In this document: piece after piece, positions 1-9,650 of the stretch
Position numbering within the stretch: position 1 is the first letter of the stretch
Layout: every line of letters starts with the position of its first letter
Origin: Paenibacillus xylanexedens
GTDB taxonomy: Bacteria; Bacillota; Bacilli; Paenibacillales; Paenibacillaceae
NCBI RefSeq assembly: GCF_007676705.1
Contig: NZ_VEBF01000005.1
Span: 248,001 to 312,000, forward strand
Reading direction: 5' to 3'
Length of the DNA stretch: 64,000 nucleotides
Notes under the pieces: generated by a model
Database searches by the model: none
What the model saw: only the letters and a program-made list of their open reading frames with translations
What the model was told of the DNA's origin: nothing
Translations under genes and position numbers: made by a program

Positions 1-146
1 ACCGGTTGTGATTTTAAGAAATCCAGCGCTTTCGCCCCGTTGCTTGCTTCACCTACGACTTCCATGTTGAACTCGTTCCATGGCATCGCAGAGCTAATGC
101 CTTTACGTACCAGCTTATCATCATCTACAATCAATACCTTAATCAT
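1..146 (-). CDS. Response regulator, YesN type (N-terminal part only)
   Basis: Only the first ~48 codons are inside the window; the gene runs off the left edge. The reverse strand reads MIKVLIVDDDKLVRKGISSA, a CheY-like receiver start with the acidic DDD pocket, followed by the usual first-helix and second-strand segments (EVVGEASNGAKALDFL). The start ATG overlaps the stop of the upstream sensor kinase in an ATGA arrangement (4 nt), so the two are translationally coupled partners. By family it should be a cytoplasmic receiver plus C-terminal AraC DNA-binding protein controlling a carbohydrate locus; that C-terminal half is not visible here. Confidence 0.9.
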   Translation of the reverse strand, partial: MIKVLIVDDDKLVRKGISSAMPWNEFNMEVVGEASNGAKALDFLKSQP

Positions 147-1855
147 GCCGAGATATCTTCTCCTTTAATAGGCAATACGAGCAGTATGCTTGTCCCTGTT
201 CCCAATTCACTCTCGATCACCAGTTGTGCTTCATCTCCGTACTGTGCCTTCAACATGCGGTGAACGTAATTGAGTCCGATGCCCATCCCTACTTTTTGTT
301 GTTCAGCTTCACGATTGTTCAGCAGATTATGAATGGTTTCCTCGGTCATGCCTGCACCATTATCTTGTATCATAATGTTCAATGTTGCTGTGCATGTCAC
401 TTCAATTTGAATAAAACCTTCGTCACTCAATCCATGATATAACGAATTTTCAACCAGCGGTTGCAGAATAAAGCGGGGCACAGGAATTTGAAGCACTTGT
501 TCATCTGCAGTAATGCGGACGTCAAATTCAAAGTCATATCGAATTTGCTGCAAAATCAGATACTGCCTTAACGCATCAATCTCCTCTTCCATTGTGGACA
601 CTTGTCCTAATTTGCCCAAATTGTAATAGAGCAGCTTGTTCAACGACTGTACCAGCTTGTCGATCTCCCCTTGTCCGTTCATGACCGCCAGCCAGTGCAC
701 CGTATCCAGCGTATTCATCAGGAAGTGCGGGTTGATCTGATAGAGCAGTTTCTCCACTTCCAGATCTGCACGAATCTTCTCTTTCTGCTGCACTTCCCTG
801 AAGAGGTCACCGATTTGATGCTGCATATTCGAAAATTCACCCAACAGAAAATCGAATTCGGGAATCTGAGTGCGCGCTCGGCTCCCTGTCATTTGTGGAT
901 TCTTGGACATCCCATTGATCTCCGAATGGAACAGACCGAGTGGTTTGTAGACCATCTTCCACAGGAGCCAAGCGAGAAACACGGTAAAGCCGAGGAAAAA
1001 TAAAGCGACAAGCAAAATTTGAAGCAACCACTGGTTTTTCTCCTGTTGATATTGAGACTGTGAAATGACCGATACGACACTCCATTTCTGTGAGGAATCC
1101 TCCTTGAACCAGTGATACCCGCGGGATATTCCGTCCTTGGCAGGATCGGCCGTTAAGCTGGTGAAATTCTCTCCTACCTTCATGGCTTCCGGTATTTCGC
1201 TGTACACAATGTTGCCTTTACCATCCAGGATGAGATGAGATAATGCGCCGTTGTATTGATTGTAGCCCAAGATATCCTGTGTAAGGCGAAAGCCTGATTC
1301 TACGTAAATGAACACGTCGTTCCTCCCGGAAAGTTGTACTTTTCGCATAGCAGACAGAACGAGTTGATCATCAAATCGGTTCATACTCATATGAGGGCCA
1401 TAGTACTTAATGCCATAGGTTTGGAAGAGCACAGGCAAAGACTCGGGAGATAAACGATCCTTGATTGGAAAGTTGCCGAACTGCGTAGTACCTTCTTTTT
1501 GAAAGTAATATAGGGTCAATCCGATATTAGGATTGGTGAAGGTGACAACGCTTAACTCATTCTTTATTTCGTCCCTGGCCTCAATCAGTTCGAAGATATC
1601 GGAGGACGGGTTCAAGAATTCATCCATTCTTTTGCCTAAAGTACCCCTGTAAGATAATTGCTGCGTAACGTGATTCAGATTGGTGATTGAGTTCTCCAAT
1701 GAGGATGTCACCTGCTGTAAATTGCTACGGATGCCATCATCGATCTTATTTGCGAAAATGGAGTCGATCGTATAGTAAGAAATCGCAAATATACTGATAA
1801 AGGGGATAAACGCACTGAGAAAGAACAGTAAAAATATTCTTTTTTTAAGTGTCAT
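143..1855 (-). CDS. Sensor histidine kinase, YesM family
   Basis: 570 residues. The N-terminus is a membrane anchor (about 5-30), then an extracytoplasmic sensing region to about 275, a second membrane segment (about 278-300), a HAMP-like linker and a His_kinase domain with the phospho-acceptor motif YQINPHFLMNTLD near 375. The ATPase domain shows the N box (QPLVENSLYHGL), DNGAGM and GIGLNYV glycine boxes. This is the normal architecture and length of YesM kinases, which sense extracellular sugars or transporter state and phosphorylate YesN regulators. It is preceded by AGAAGGAGA and overlaps the regulator at 146. Its neighbour is a rhamnogalacturonan-degrading enzyme, and YesMN-type systems flank such genes in Bacillus; the signal it senses is inferred only. 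Confidence 0.93.
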   Translation of the reverse strand: MTLKKRIFLLFFLSAFIPFISIFAISYYTIDSIFANKIDDGIRSNLQQVTSSLENSITNLNHVTQQLSYRGTLGKRMDEFLNPSSDIFELIEARDEIKNELSVVTFTNPNIGLTLYYFQKEGTTQFGNFPIKDRLSPESLPVLFQTYGIKYYGPHMSMNRFDDQLVLSAMRKVQLSGRNDVFIYVESGFRLTQDILGYNQYNGALSHLILDGKGNIVYSEIPEAMKVGENFTSLTADPAKDGISRGYHWFKEDSSQKWSVVSVISQSQYQQEKNQWLLQILLVALFFLGFTVFLAWLLWKMVYKPLGLFHSEINGMSKNPQMTGSRARTQIPEFDFLLGEFSNMQHQIGDLFREVQQKEKIRADLEVEKLLYQINPHFLMNTLDTVHWLAVMNGQGEIDKLVQSLNKLLYYNLGKLGQVSTMEEEIDALRQYLILQQIRYDFEFDVRITADEQVLQIPVPRFILQPLVENSLYHGLSDEGFIQIEVTCTATLNIMIQDNGAGMTEETIHNLLNNREAEQQKVGMGIGLNYVHRMLKAQYGDEAQLVIESELGTGTSILLVLPIKGEDISA

Positions 1856-1885
1856 GGGGACCTATTCTCCTTCTGAAAATAAAAC

Positions 1886-1914
1886 AGCAAGCCTCCTGCG
1901 TATGGAAGCTTGCT
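1886..1914 (-). other. Terminator-like hairpin in the sensor-kinase leader
   Basis: Arms 1886-1896 and 1904-1914 pair with one mismatch (AGCAAGC core) around a 7-nt loop. On the minus strand the hairpin is followed by GTTTTATTTT and then directly by the kinase ribosome-binding site. It sits between the predicted promoter (1977-2004) and the kinase start, so it could act as an attenuator or processing signal. The T-tract is interrupted, so strength is uncertain. Confidence 0.45.
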
Positions 1915-1976
1915 CTGAATATACATTCAAGCGGACACGCTGTCTGTATCCTGTCCAAGTCCAATTTCCTTTCATC

Positions 1977-2014
1977 ATTATAGATTGATATTCAAATAAG
2001 TCAAACGCTTTCAT
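1977..2014 (-). promoter_or_regulatory. Sigma-A promoter with imperfect cre, for the sensor-kinase operon
   Basis: On the minus strand TTGACT (2004-1999) and TATAAT (1982-1977) are separated by 16 bp, a strong sigma-A promoter giving a leader of about 115 nt. Overlapping the -35 is TGAAAGCGTTTGAC (2013-2000), which resembles the CcpA cre consensus but deviates at its 3' end, so catabolite control is only suggested. Confidence 0.65.
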
Positions 2015-2027
2015 ACGGAGCGCAATA

Positions 2028-2067
2028 AAAAGTGCTACTCCTCAAGATGATGAGGAATAGCACTTTT
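2028..2067 (-). terminator. Intrinsic terminator after the rhamnogalacturonan enzyme gene
   Basis: Arms 2028-2044 and 2051-2067 pair over 17 bp with one mismatch around a 6-nt loop (AGATGA). On the minus strand it is followed by a T run. It lies about 60 nt downstream of the stop at 2130 and separates that gene from the kinase promoter. Confidence 0.85.
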
Positions 2068-2129
2068 ATATGCGTAACTTAATTCAGTTGTAATCACTTC
2101 TTGTTAATGGAATGCTCAAACATCTCAGT

Positions 2130-5100
2130 CTACTTACGTACCGTTACATTTAATTTGTATGATCTGGTTTCCCCTGAGGAATTGCGAAGTACCGCTTCAT
2201 ACTCGTAGATTCCAGGTGCCCTTCCAGAGATTGCGGTAACTGCAGACTGTGCACTAGGCGTATTAGATTGAAGCGATTGTGTGTCGATCAATACACCATT
2301 TTCGTAAAGTTCGTATTCGGTTGCATTTGTTCCCCACCACAGATTCATGGTGACATTAAAGTTGCCGTCACCGTCCCAGTTGTCATTCGACAGAACGGCT
2401 TGCCCTGGGGAAGCATCTGTGACGATGACTGTCAGCGGTACACTTATGGTCGTACCGAGTGCATTAATCAATTCCCCGGTATAGATATAGGTACCATTTT
2501 TCTGTCCAGTAATATCCACTTTAACAGACTGTCCGGATGGGGATTGATCGACCAGAGATATATCCTTGATCAATTCACCATTCTCATACAGTTTGAACTG
2601 ATTGCCATTATTGCCCCACCACAGATTCATCGTGACCGTGTAGTCGCCATCTTTGAGCCCTGTGTCATAACCGTTATTGTCAGATAGCACTGGAGTCCCA
2701 GGGGCCCCATTCGCTAGCGGAGTTGCTTTGTTAAGCCATTCTTCCCACTTAAGCAGCACATTTGTCTGCTCATCCGTGAATACAGTTCCTCTAGCAGCCT
2801 GAACATCATTACCGTAGGATGTGAGCAGTTGACGTGCCTTCGCTCCTTCAAGATTGTTCGCTGCCAGTTGTGCCTGCTGTAACGTGTTCGCAAGCTGATC
2901 AGCTAGAACACCAGCATTAGGATCGATCGATTCATCCGCGAATGCATGGGTCAGATGGATCAGGCTGTCGAATGTAGCAATAACCCCAAAACTATATTCT
3001 ACCGTCTGTTCCCAGCCAGCCAAGTCGGAAACGGTTGCCGTAACCTTGTTCAGGCCGGGCTCCAGTGTATATGCCGGAGTGTCCAGGAGCACACCCTCTG
3101 GTGCTTCCACACCGGATACCGAATCGGAGGCTATATAGCCAATTTCCACGTGCTGATCAATGGTATATTCGGTTTGACCATGAATTTCAATGGTTGGAGG
3201 TACGAGATCAATGGATATGGACAACGACTGTTCGCTCTCTTTGTTACCGTCAACATCGACACTCCAGTAGGTGATGGTATGTGTACCTTCTTCAGTTAGG
3301 GTCAACTGTGTGCCACTCACCGTATCGCCACCATTGATTTGAAAATAGGTCCCTTCAATTTCGGAATCTTCATCGCTTGCTGTGAAGGTTACTTGTACTG
3401 GAGAAGTATACCAGTCGTTCTGCGATTCTCCTTCCACAGTTGCCGTAGTGTGCGGGGCTTCCTGCTCTGGAGATTCCCCTTCCAACGTAACCAAATCAGA
3501 TAGCGGAATATTCAATTCCTTCACAAGGCGTGCCACGAGTTCAGACACCTTGATTGCACCATTCATCTGCAAATGTGTATTGTCTTCCGTTGTGCCTACC
3601 CACATGAATATTGATTTGGTTCCTTCTGTGCCAAGCTCCTGGAAATGCTCCCAACTGGCTTGGTTCAGATCGATGATGAGCGTTTCCGTTTCCTGCGCCG
3701 TTTCTTTCATCGCCTGTACGTATTCCGGGAAGCTCTTGTTCAGCACCTCTCCGGTAAAGTCACGGCGGTTCACTGGCGTGACCAGAACTGGAATCGCACC
3801 TCTCTGCAGAGCACCGTCAATGTATTCTTTCAAATATACCTTAAACTGCTCGGGCGTAAGATAACGCTCCGGACGGGACGGCGTGGAATCGTTATGAGAC
3901 CACTGCATGAACAGATAATCGCCTTCATGAATGTCGAGTAAAATATCGTTGAGATATCCGCCCACCAGGAAGGTCTTGCTGCTCAAACCTCCAACTGCCC
4001 GGTTATCAATACTGACTTCATTTGGATCAAAATATCCACCCAAAGTTTCGCCCCAGCCTGCTTGCGGACGATAGTTCTCCGCGTAATTGGCCACAGTGGA
4101 ATCACTGGCCAAATAAATAACCGGTTTATCGCTTGCGCTGTGATCTGGCAGGCGCTCAAGCTTCAGCGCATTGATCTTTGGTGCATTTCCGGTAAAGTTG
4201 AAGTTAAATACCCCATCGATCAGGGCAATGTCATACGTGATTTCTTTGAATTCGCCCTTGGCAATGCTTGTAAGCGGCAGCTTTGTCATCTGTTCTACAA
4301 CGACATTTGCGCTGGTTGATTCCTCCGCATCCCCGATGGTCATCGTTACTCGGTAATTGGCCGGTTCCATCTCCACCAGGAAGGAAGTCCCGTTTACCCG
4401 TGTGAAATCCTCTTTGAGCAAATCCCCGGTTTCCCGGTTCTCATCTTTGGTCAGCGCAGTATCGGCAAAGCCGTACTCGTTGCCTTCAATGTACGCTCTT
4501 TTGGCATCTACTTTGATGTATCCGTCGGCTGCGCCGCCAGAACCAAAGTCAAAATTATATTCGTTAATCTCTTCGCCTGATTCACTTGTCAATGAATCCT
4601 TCGCAACAGTTAACATGTTAAACGCATGGTCAACTTGAGCCTGGGTGGCTTCCGTATTGAATATGGCTTCGGCTGCTGACAGTGCCCGATTCACCACTGT
4701 TTTCGATGCTTCTGTATATTCGGACAGATCCAGTGCTTTGATCTCATCATACAGAGCGATTAAGGCAGTCTGATCTCCGCCCTCCGAAGGAAGCTGAGTG
4801 CCTTCAATCCGCACGTTGTCGATCTGAGTAGTCCAGTTCAGCGTGCCTCCACCGCCTTTTCTCGTCCCCAGGAACCGCATGGCTCTGACGTTGTCTGCAT
4901 ATACGCCGGAACTCAGCGAGAGATCTGCAATCGTTTGTGTAACTGTCGGATCCGCCAGATTCGTTAGTGTCAGATCCAATGTTTTCTTGGCAAAATTAAC
5001 AGTTGCATCCACATTGACCCACTGGTTCTTGGAAATCTCTGTAGCCGTTCCTCCTTCGGGTATGGCCGTATCTCCTGTGCCGTAGTCCGGATTATATGCA

Positions 5101-8100
5101 CCGACATAATAATGAATTTTGGTGCTTCCGGTTTTGGTATATAGTGTGAAAAGGGCATTTTCGTTGGAATCCTGAATCGTGAGATGGCCTTCTGACGGAT
5201 AGGCACTCACATTACCGGATTGCCAGTCAAAGTTCACGTTTACCTGATCGCCGTTTACGGCATCAAACAGACGGAATACTTTGGCCCGATTGCCTGAACC
5301 TGACCCCGCGACGGACAGCACCTTATTTCCGGACTGTTCAACAACGGTTCCCGTCATGGTTCCTCCAATACCTGTGGCATTGACCATCGCATACTGATAA
5401 CCGGCAGCGTCGCCTTCAAAATCCTCCTCATATAGCTGGATTTCCGGCTCGGGCTCGGGTTCGGAAATATCCGGGTCGATGACCAGCGATGAGATGCTCA
5501 GCTCCATGTCTTTGACCGCACCAGCAACGAGTCCGGCAATCTTCTGCGCACCATAACTGCTGAAATGGGTATTATCGTTGATTCCATTCGGGTATTTTGG
5601 ATATTCACCCGGATTAGCATATAGGAACACTTTTTCCGAAGCTGTATTACCAATTTTGTCGTAGTACGCAATACTCAACTTGCTGAGATCAATCAGCGGC
5701 ACGTCCTGCTCTTCCGCCACTTCTTTGGCGGCCTGAACGTATGCCGGGAAGCTGACATTGAATTCCTGAGTCACTGTATTGAAATCTCTGCGTCCAACCG
5801 GAGTGAGCAATACAGGTGTAGCGCCACGCTGTTTGGCACCGTTTACATAACGAGCTAAGTAAGTCTTATAGTCCTCCGGTGATGCGTAACGGTCCGGTAT
5901 CCCTGCACTGGCGTCGTTATGACCAAAGGAAATGAAGAAGAAGTCCCCCGGCTTAATTCGTTGCAGGATTGTATCCAGACGACCGTCTACCATAAAGGAT
6001 TTGCTGCTTCGGCCACCGATCGCATCGTTCACGATCACTGCCCCATTGGAGAAATACCGTCCAAACTGCTGGCCCCATCCTTCTTGAGGAGCCTGCATTT
6101 CACTGTAAGATTGCATGGTTGAATCACCAGCCATATAGATCGTCGTTGCCGCACCGGCCACTTTCTCCGGATATTTCTCGATGATGACGTCTTGGATGTC
6201 TATGGCTGTTCCCGTAAAGAGAAGATCAAGTTGTCCATCCACTACAGCAATATCATAGGAATACTCCAGCGGTGCTCCTGCTGTCACATTGGTTACGGCG
6301 AGCTTTTGGACGAATTCGGATTTGACCCCAACGTTCGAGTCATTCGCATCATTGCCCAATCGTAGCGTCACCTTATAGTTCGCATTGGGCAGATCAACGG
6401 CAAATGTCGTGCCTGCCGCGGCCGAAACCTGGTTTGCCCCTACCGTAATACCGTTCGTATCCGTGAACCCGTATCCTGGATCTTGTGCGTAGAGCGTATC
6501 CTGTATGTTCGTACTTCCCGACGCAGTCTCTGTACCGAAATTAAAGCGGTAGACCGGCTCCAGCATTTCTGCTTCACGGGTCAGCGTCAGATCGGCTTTA
6601 GGGAATGCTGTAGCTTCCGCTCCAAGATAAAAGCCGGTATGAGGCGGCTGGTTGTAGGCTACATTTTGCCACGCTACGCCAAGTCGATACACAGGGTCCT
6701 GCATCAGCGTAGGGATGCGGTAGTCTGAAGGAATGGTCGTCGTGTAGAGACGATACTCCGAACTATCTTCGCTCCGCAGCAGAAGCTCCTCACGCCAGTC
6801 GCCCAGAATGTCCGCCTGAAGTGCCGGATTACCTTTGGTATGGTTGTTCGTTAACGTACCGGTCGCCCGGAAGATTTCATTCAGCTTTTTGTTCTCGTAA
6901 TCCCATTTAAAAATAAGCGGGGTTCCTTTGGCTGTACTGTTGTCCCATTCATGATCCAACAGCTCCCGCTGAAGATCTCCATCCCACCAGATGGCGAAAT
7001 TGGCGGTTTTGGGCCCTTCGTCCACAGTGTAGATAGCCTCTCCGGCTGCTGAATAGGTATTGGTTACAGGTACACTTTGCCCGTTGGTAACGGTCGTGGC
7101 CCATGATTCGTAACCCGGATAGTTCGGATCAATGTCCGCCGACATCCCGCGACCGGTGTCGAAGCCTGTTTTCTCCCCCCATATAATTTCACCTGTTGCC
7201 GCATCGCGCATCTCCAGTCCGTATGCCGCATCCGAATGCTCATGCACGCTTACGACCTGGTAGCCCTCCCGGTTCGGATCGAGCTGGCCGGCGTGAATGG
7301 CGTCGCCGTGGCCGAGTCCGGTGCTGTACATCAAGCTGCTGTCATCGTCTATAGCCAAGGCGCCAAACATGATCTCGTCCTTGCCGTCGTTATCGGCATC
7401 CAGCACACTTAGATTATGGTTGCCCTGTGATTGATATTGTGATCCTGCTTGGTTCGTGTCGAACGTCCAGCGCTTGACGAGTTCCCCGCCAACATAATCA
7501 TAAGCAACAAGCACTGTGCGGGTATAATAACCCCGGCTCATCACGACACTTGGCTTCGTACCGTCCAGATAAGCAATCGCGCCAAGGAACCGGTCTACAC
7601 GGTTGCCGTAGCCGTCACCCCAATCGCTGACGTTGCCTCTTGGTGGATCATAGTCCACGGTGGATACGGCTGCTCCGGTCTCACCATCAAACAACGTGAG
7701 ATATTCCGGCCCTGACAGTATGTATCCACCTTCGTTGCGATAATCCTTCGTGCCGTCACCAATGATCGTGCCTTGGCCGTCCTTCGTGCCGTCTGCTGTC
7801 TTGACAACAACTTCGGCCTTTCCGTTGCCATCCAGGTCATACACCATTAACTGCGTATAATGCGCTCCGGCGCGAATGTTTACGCCCAGATCGATCCTCC
7901 ACAGTTTCGTGCCGTCCAGTTTGATGGCATCAATATACACATTGCCGGTATAACCGGCCTGCGAATTGTCCTTGGAATTGCTTGGACTCCACAGGAAGAC
8001 AATTTCATATTCGCCATCCCCGTCCAAGTCAGCTACGGAAGCATCACCAGCATAATAGGAGTATGTTCCGCCGTCCTTGGTTCGGCCATCAGCCGGTTTA

Positions 8101-8513
8101 TCGAGCGGGATAGGCAGATAATCGTTATGCCAGACCGATACAACCTCCGGCTGCATCTGCTCCTTCCCTGCAATAACGGTGGAAATCTGATATTGCGAGC
8201 TGTCGAAACCAGTGGTGTCCACATAGTTCGTCACATCGCTTATGGGCGATGCGTTCACTTTGGTTCCGTTTTTATATATATTAAAAGCGATATTATCAGG
8301 GTCATTGTTTAAATACCTCCAGCTTAAAAAAACGCCGTTGTCTACAAGAACCGCAACCAAACCCCGGTTAAGATACTCAGCTTGGCGACCCGGCTGGCTG
8401 CTTGATGACTCTGCACGTATCGGCGCCGGAGGGACAGCCAGTGAAATAACCATAAGGAGTGCTAAAAAAGATACAAACATCGATTTCTGGATGGAAACAG
8501 TTCTTCGGATCAT
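2130..8513 (-). CDS. Secreted multidomain rhamnogalacturonan lyase (PL11) with two CE12-type acetylesterase domains
   Basis: 2127 residues with a Sec signal peptide (about 1-34). In order: a PL11 rhamnogalacturonan lyase domain (about 45-630; EYLNRGLVAVLVDNGVFLSW and calcium-loop repeats such as DLDGDGE, DLDGNGK, DADNDGK); a galactose-binding-like segment; a first SGNH/CE12 esterase (about 790-1000; GDST, GHNDAS, DNTHFS); a LamG-like segment (about 1030-1235); a FIVAR-like helix bundle; another binding module; a second CE12 esterase (about 1463-1675; SDST, SHNDST, DNTHLQ); Ig-like repeats; a FIMAH-like helical region (about 1850-1930); and two tandem C-terminal repeats sharing VTMNLWWG. Known roles: PL11 cleaves the rhamnosyl-galacturonate backbone, CE12 removes acetyl groups. 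Both esterases keep Ser and Asp-x-x-His residues, so both may be active. Ribosome-binding site AAGGAGGAG; no anchor or sortase motif seen. Confidence 0.9.
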   Translation of the reverse strand: MIRRTVSIQKSMFVSFLALLMVISLAVPPAPIRAESSSSQPGRQAEYLNRGLVAVLVDNGVFLSWRYLNNDPDNIAFNIYKNGTKVNASPISDVTNYVDTTGFDSSQYQISTVIAGKEQMQPEVVSVWHNDYLPIPLDKPADGRTKDGGTYSYYAGDASVADLDGDGEYEIVFLWSPSNSKDNSQAGYTGNVYIDAIKLDGTKLWRIDLGVNIRAGAHYTQLMVYDLDGNGKAEVVVKTADGTKDGQGTIIGDGTKDYRNEGGYILSGPEYLTLFDGETGAAVSTVDYDPPRGNVSDWGDGYGNRVDRFLGAIAYLDGTKPSVVMSRGYYTRTVLVAYDYVGGELVKRWTFDTNQAGSQYQSQGNHNLSVLDADNDGKDEIMFGALAIDDDSSLMYSTGLGHGDAIHAGQLDPNREGYQVVSVHEHSDAAYGLEMRDAATGEIIWGEKTGFDTGRGMSADIDPNYPGYESWATTVTNGQSVPVTNTYSAAGEAIYTVDEGPKTANFAIWWDGDLQRELLDHEWDNSTAKGTPLIFKWDYENKKLNEIFRATGTLTNNHTKGNPALQADILGDWREELLLRSEDSSEYRLYTTTIPSDYRIPTLMQDPVYRLGVAWQNVAYNQPPHTGFYLGAEATAFPKADLTLTREAEMLEPVYRFNFGTETASGSTNIQDTLYAQDPGYGFTDTNGITVGANQVSAAAGTTFAVDLPNANYKVTLRLGNDANDSNVGVKSEFVQKLAVTNVTAGAPLEYSYDIAVVDGQLDLLFTGTAIDIQDVIIEKYPEKVAGAATTIYMAGDSTMQSYSEMQAPQEGWGQQFGRYFSNGAVIVNDAIGGRSSKSFMVDGRLDTILQRIKPGDFFFISFGHNDASAGIPDRYASPEDYKTYLARYVNGAKQRGATPVLLTPVGRRDFNTVTQEFNVSFPAYVQAAKEVAEEQDVPLIDLSKLSIAYYDKIGNTASEKVFLYANPGEYPKYPNGINDNTHFSSYGAQKIAGLVAGAVKDMELSISSLVIDPDISEPEPEPEIQLYEEDFEGDAAGYQYAMVNATGIGGTMTGTVVEQSGNKVLSVAGSGSGNRAKVFRLFDAVNGDQVNVNFDWQSGNVSAYPSEGHLTIQDSNENALFTLYTKTGSTKIHYYVGAYNPDYGTGDTAIPEGGTATEISKNQWVNVDATVNFAKKTLDLTLTNLADPTVTQTIADLSLSSGVYADNVRAMRFLGTRKGGGGTLNWTTQIDNVRIEGTQLPSEGGDQTALIALYDEIKALDLSEYTEASKTVVNRALSAAEAIFNTEATQAQVDHAFNMLTVAKDSLTSESGEEINEYNFDFGSGGAADGYIKVDAKRAYIEGNEYGFADTALTKDENRETGDLLKEDFTRVNGTSFLVEMEPANYRVTMTIGDAEESTSANVVVEQMTKLPLTSIAKGEFKEITYDIALIDGVFNFNFTGNAPKINALKLERLPDHSASDKPVIYLASDSTVANYAENYRPQAGWGETLGGYFDPNEVSIDNRAVGGLSSKTFLVGGYLNDILLDIHEGDYLFMQWSHNDSTPSRPERYLTPEQFKVYLKEYIDGALQRGAIPVLVTPVNRRDFTGEVLNKSFPEYVQAMKETAQETETLIIDLNQASWEHFQELGTEGTKSIFMWVGTTEDNTHLQMNGAIKVSELVARLVKELNIPLSDLVTLEGESPEQEAPHTTATVEGESQNDWYTSPVQVTFTASDEDSEIEGTYFQINGGDTVSGTQLTLTEEGTHTITYWSVDVDGNKESEQSLSISIDLVPPTIEIHGQTEYTIDQHVEIGYIASDSVSGVEAPEGVLLDTPAYTLEPGLNKVTATVSDLAGWEQTVEYSFGVIATFDSLIHLTHAFADESIDPNAGVLADQLANTLQQAQLAANNLEGAKARQLLTSYGNDVQAARGTVFTDEQTNVLLKWEEWLNKATPLANGAPGTPVLSDNNGYDTGLKDGDYTVTMNLWWGNNGNQFKLYENGELIKDISLVDQSPSGQSVKVDITGQKNGTYIYTGELINALGTTISVPLTVIVTDASPGQAVLSNDNWDGDGNFNVTMNLWWGTNATEYELYENGVLIDTQSLQSNTPSAQSAVTAISGRAPGIYEYEAVLRNSSGETRSYKLNVTVRK

Positions 8514-8616
8514 TCGATTAACTCCTCCTTATCTAAAAATTCATTTTTAGAATCATCAATTCGATCCTGCCCAGCTTGTTGTCATATGAACACAATTTAC
8601 AGCCACCTCCTCTTTA

Positions 8617-8662
8617 TGTTACCGCTTACATTTATCTTACAGGTCTAAAAAAAGACAGACAA
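8617..8662 (-). promoter_or_regulatory. Promoter plus perfect cre site for the PL11/CE12 gene
   Basis: Minus strand: TTGTCT (8662-8657), 17 bp, TAAGAT (8639-8634), then TGTAAGCGGTAACA (8630-8617), an exact match to the CcpA operator consensus, covering the expected transcription start. This is the classic arrangement for glucose repression. TCTAAAAAA occurs as a direct repeat at 8644 and 8663, flanking the -35, and could be bound by the divergent AraC regulator. Confidence 0.75.
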
Positions 8663-8720
8663 TCTAAAAAATGTGACGTATTATATAATATAATTGACTT
8701 TTTTAGGAAGGAGATGAAAG

Positions 8721-9593
8721 ATGGTTCATACGGTTTCTTATGCTTTTCGTAATGACGATACATCAATCATGACACTGGACTCTATTGGATGGCAGATCGT
8801 TTCTAGCGAGGAATATCGTTGTCCCAGTGATAATAGACCGGACCCGGGGCACGTCGTTTTTCAATACACACTTAATGGTCAGGGTTATCTAGATATTGAA
8901 AATCAAACGATTCCTTTACCAAAGGGGCATGCCCTACTTGTCAAAATCTCTGGAGAACATTGCTATTACTATAAACAAGAGAACAACGAGCCATGGGAAT
9001 TTATATGGATCAACATTCGCGGGGATGAAGCCAACCGAATTTGGGATATGATCCATGATAATGAGGGGCATGTCATTCTGCGAAACGCGGACTCTCCCTT
9101 GATTCAAGAGTTATGGCAAATTATCCATTTGATTCATCAAGAGAAAGTTACGGACAAGTATCGCTTGTCCATGCAAGTCTATCGGTGGTTGCTTATCCTG
9201 GTACAGACGAGTCGGGATGCGGAGAAAGATATCGGTGCCCTATCCATAACAACGATCGAGAAATGTAAAAAGTTCATCCGAGAGAATTATGCATCTCCAT
9301 TGACGTTGGATCTGCTCGCCAGCCATTGCGATATCAATAAACACTACTTGTGCAGATTATTTCAGAAATCAGAGAAAACATCACCGCTAGCCTATCTCAA
9401 AGACAGACGGATTGAAGTTGCAATCCGACTACTCCGCACGACGGAACTTCCGATTTCCCAAATTGGTCAACAATGCGGTTTTGAGAGTCCCAGCTATTTC
9501 GGCAAAGTTTTTCGGCAATATATGTCCATGTCGCCCAAAGAATATCGCATGAATAAGTTAGAGTTTCCTTATGAGGCCATCTATTATGAATAG
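8721..9593 (+). CDS. AraC family transcriptional regulator
   Basis: 290 residues, start preceded by AAGGAGATGAAAG. The N-terminal part (about 20-150) is a cupin-like sugar-binding domain; the C-terminal part (about 185-285) holds the two helix-turn-helix units of AraC proteins (LTLDLLASHCDINKHYLCRL, then LPISQIGQQCGFESPSYFGK and the FRQYMSMSPKEYR signature). It is divergent from the PL11/CE12 enzyme gene with about 200 bp between, and so is the likely local activator of that gene. The ligand (a rhamnogalacturonan-derived sugar) is inferred from position only. Confidence 0.9.
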   Translation: MVHTVSYAFRNDDTSIMTLDSIGWQIVSSEEYRCPSDNRPDPGHVVFQYTLNGQGYLDIENQTIPLPKGHALLVKISGEHCYYYKQENNEPWEFIWINIRGDEANRIWDMIHDNEGHVILRNADSPLIQELWQIIHLIHQEKVTDKYRLSMQVYRWLLILVQTSRDAEKDIGALSITTIEKCKKFIRENYASPLTLDLLASHCDINKHYLCRLFQKSEKTSPLAYLKDRRIEVAIRLLRTTELPISQIGQQCGFESPSYFGKVFRQYMSMSPKEYRMNKLEFPYEAIYYE

Positions 9594-9650
9594 CCAAACT
9601 CGCTATTTGCTAGTTCCTTGGCTCAGGAACTGCTTTTGTGCTGTAAAATA

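Noticed and set aside
2268..8312. Many plus-strand open frames opposite the PL11/CE12 gene
   Set aside because: They follow the codon phase of a long real gene, lack ribosome-binding sites and show no recognisable domains.
8521..8586. Short leader peptide before the PL11/CE12 gene
   Set aside because: The possible ATG near 8585 gives 9 codons and is too far from the AGGAGG at about 8606-8611.
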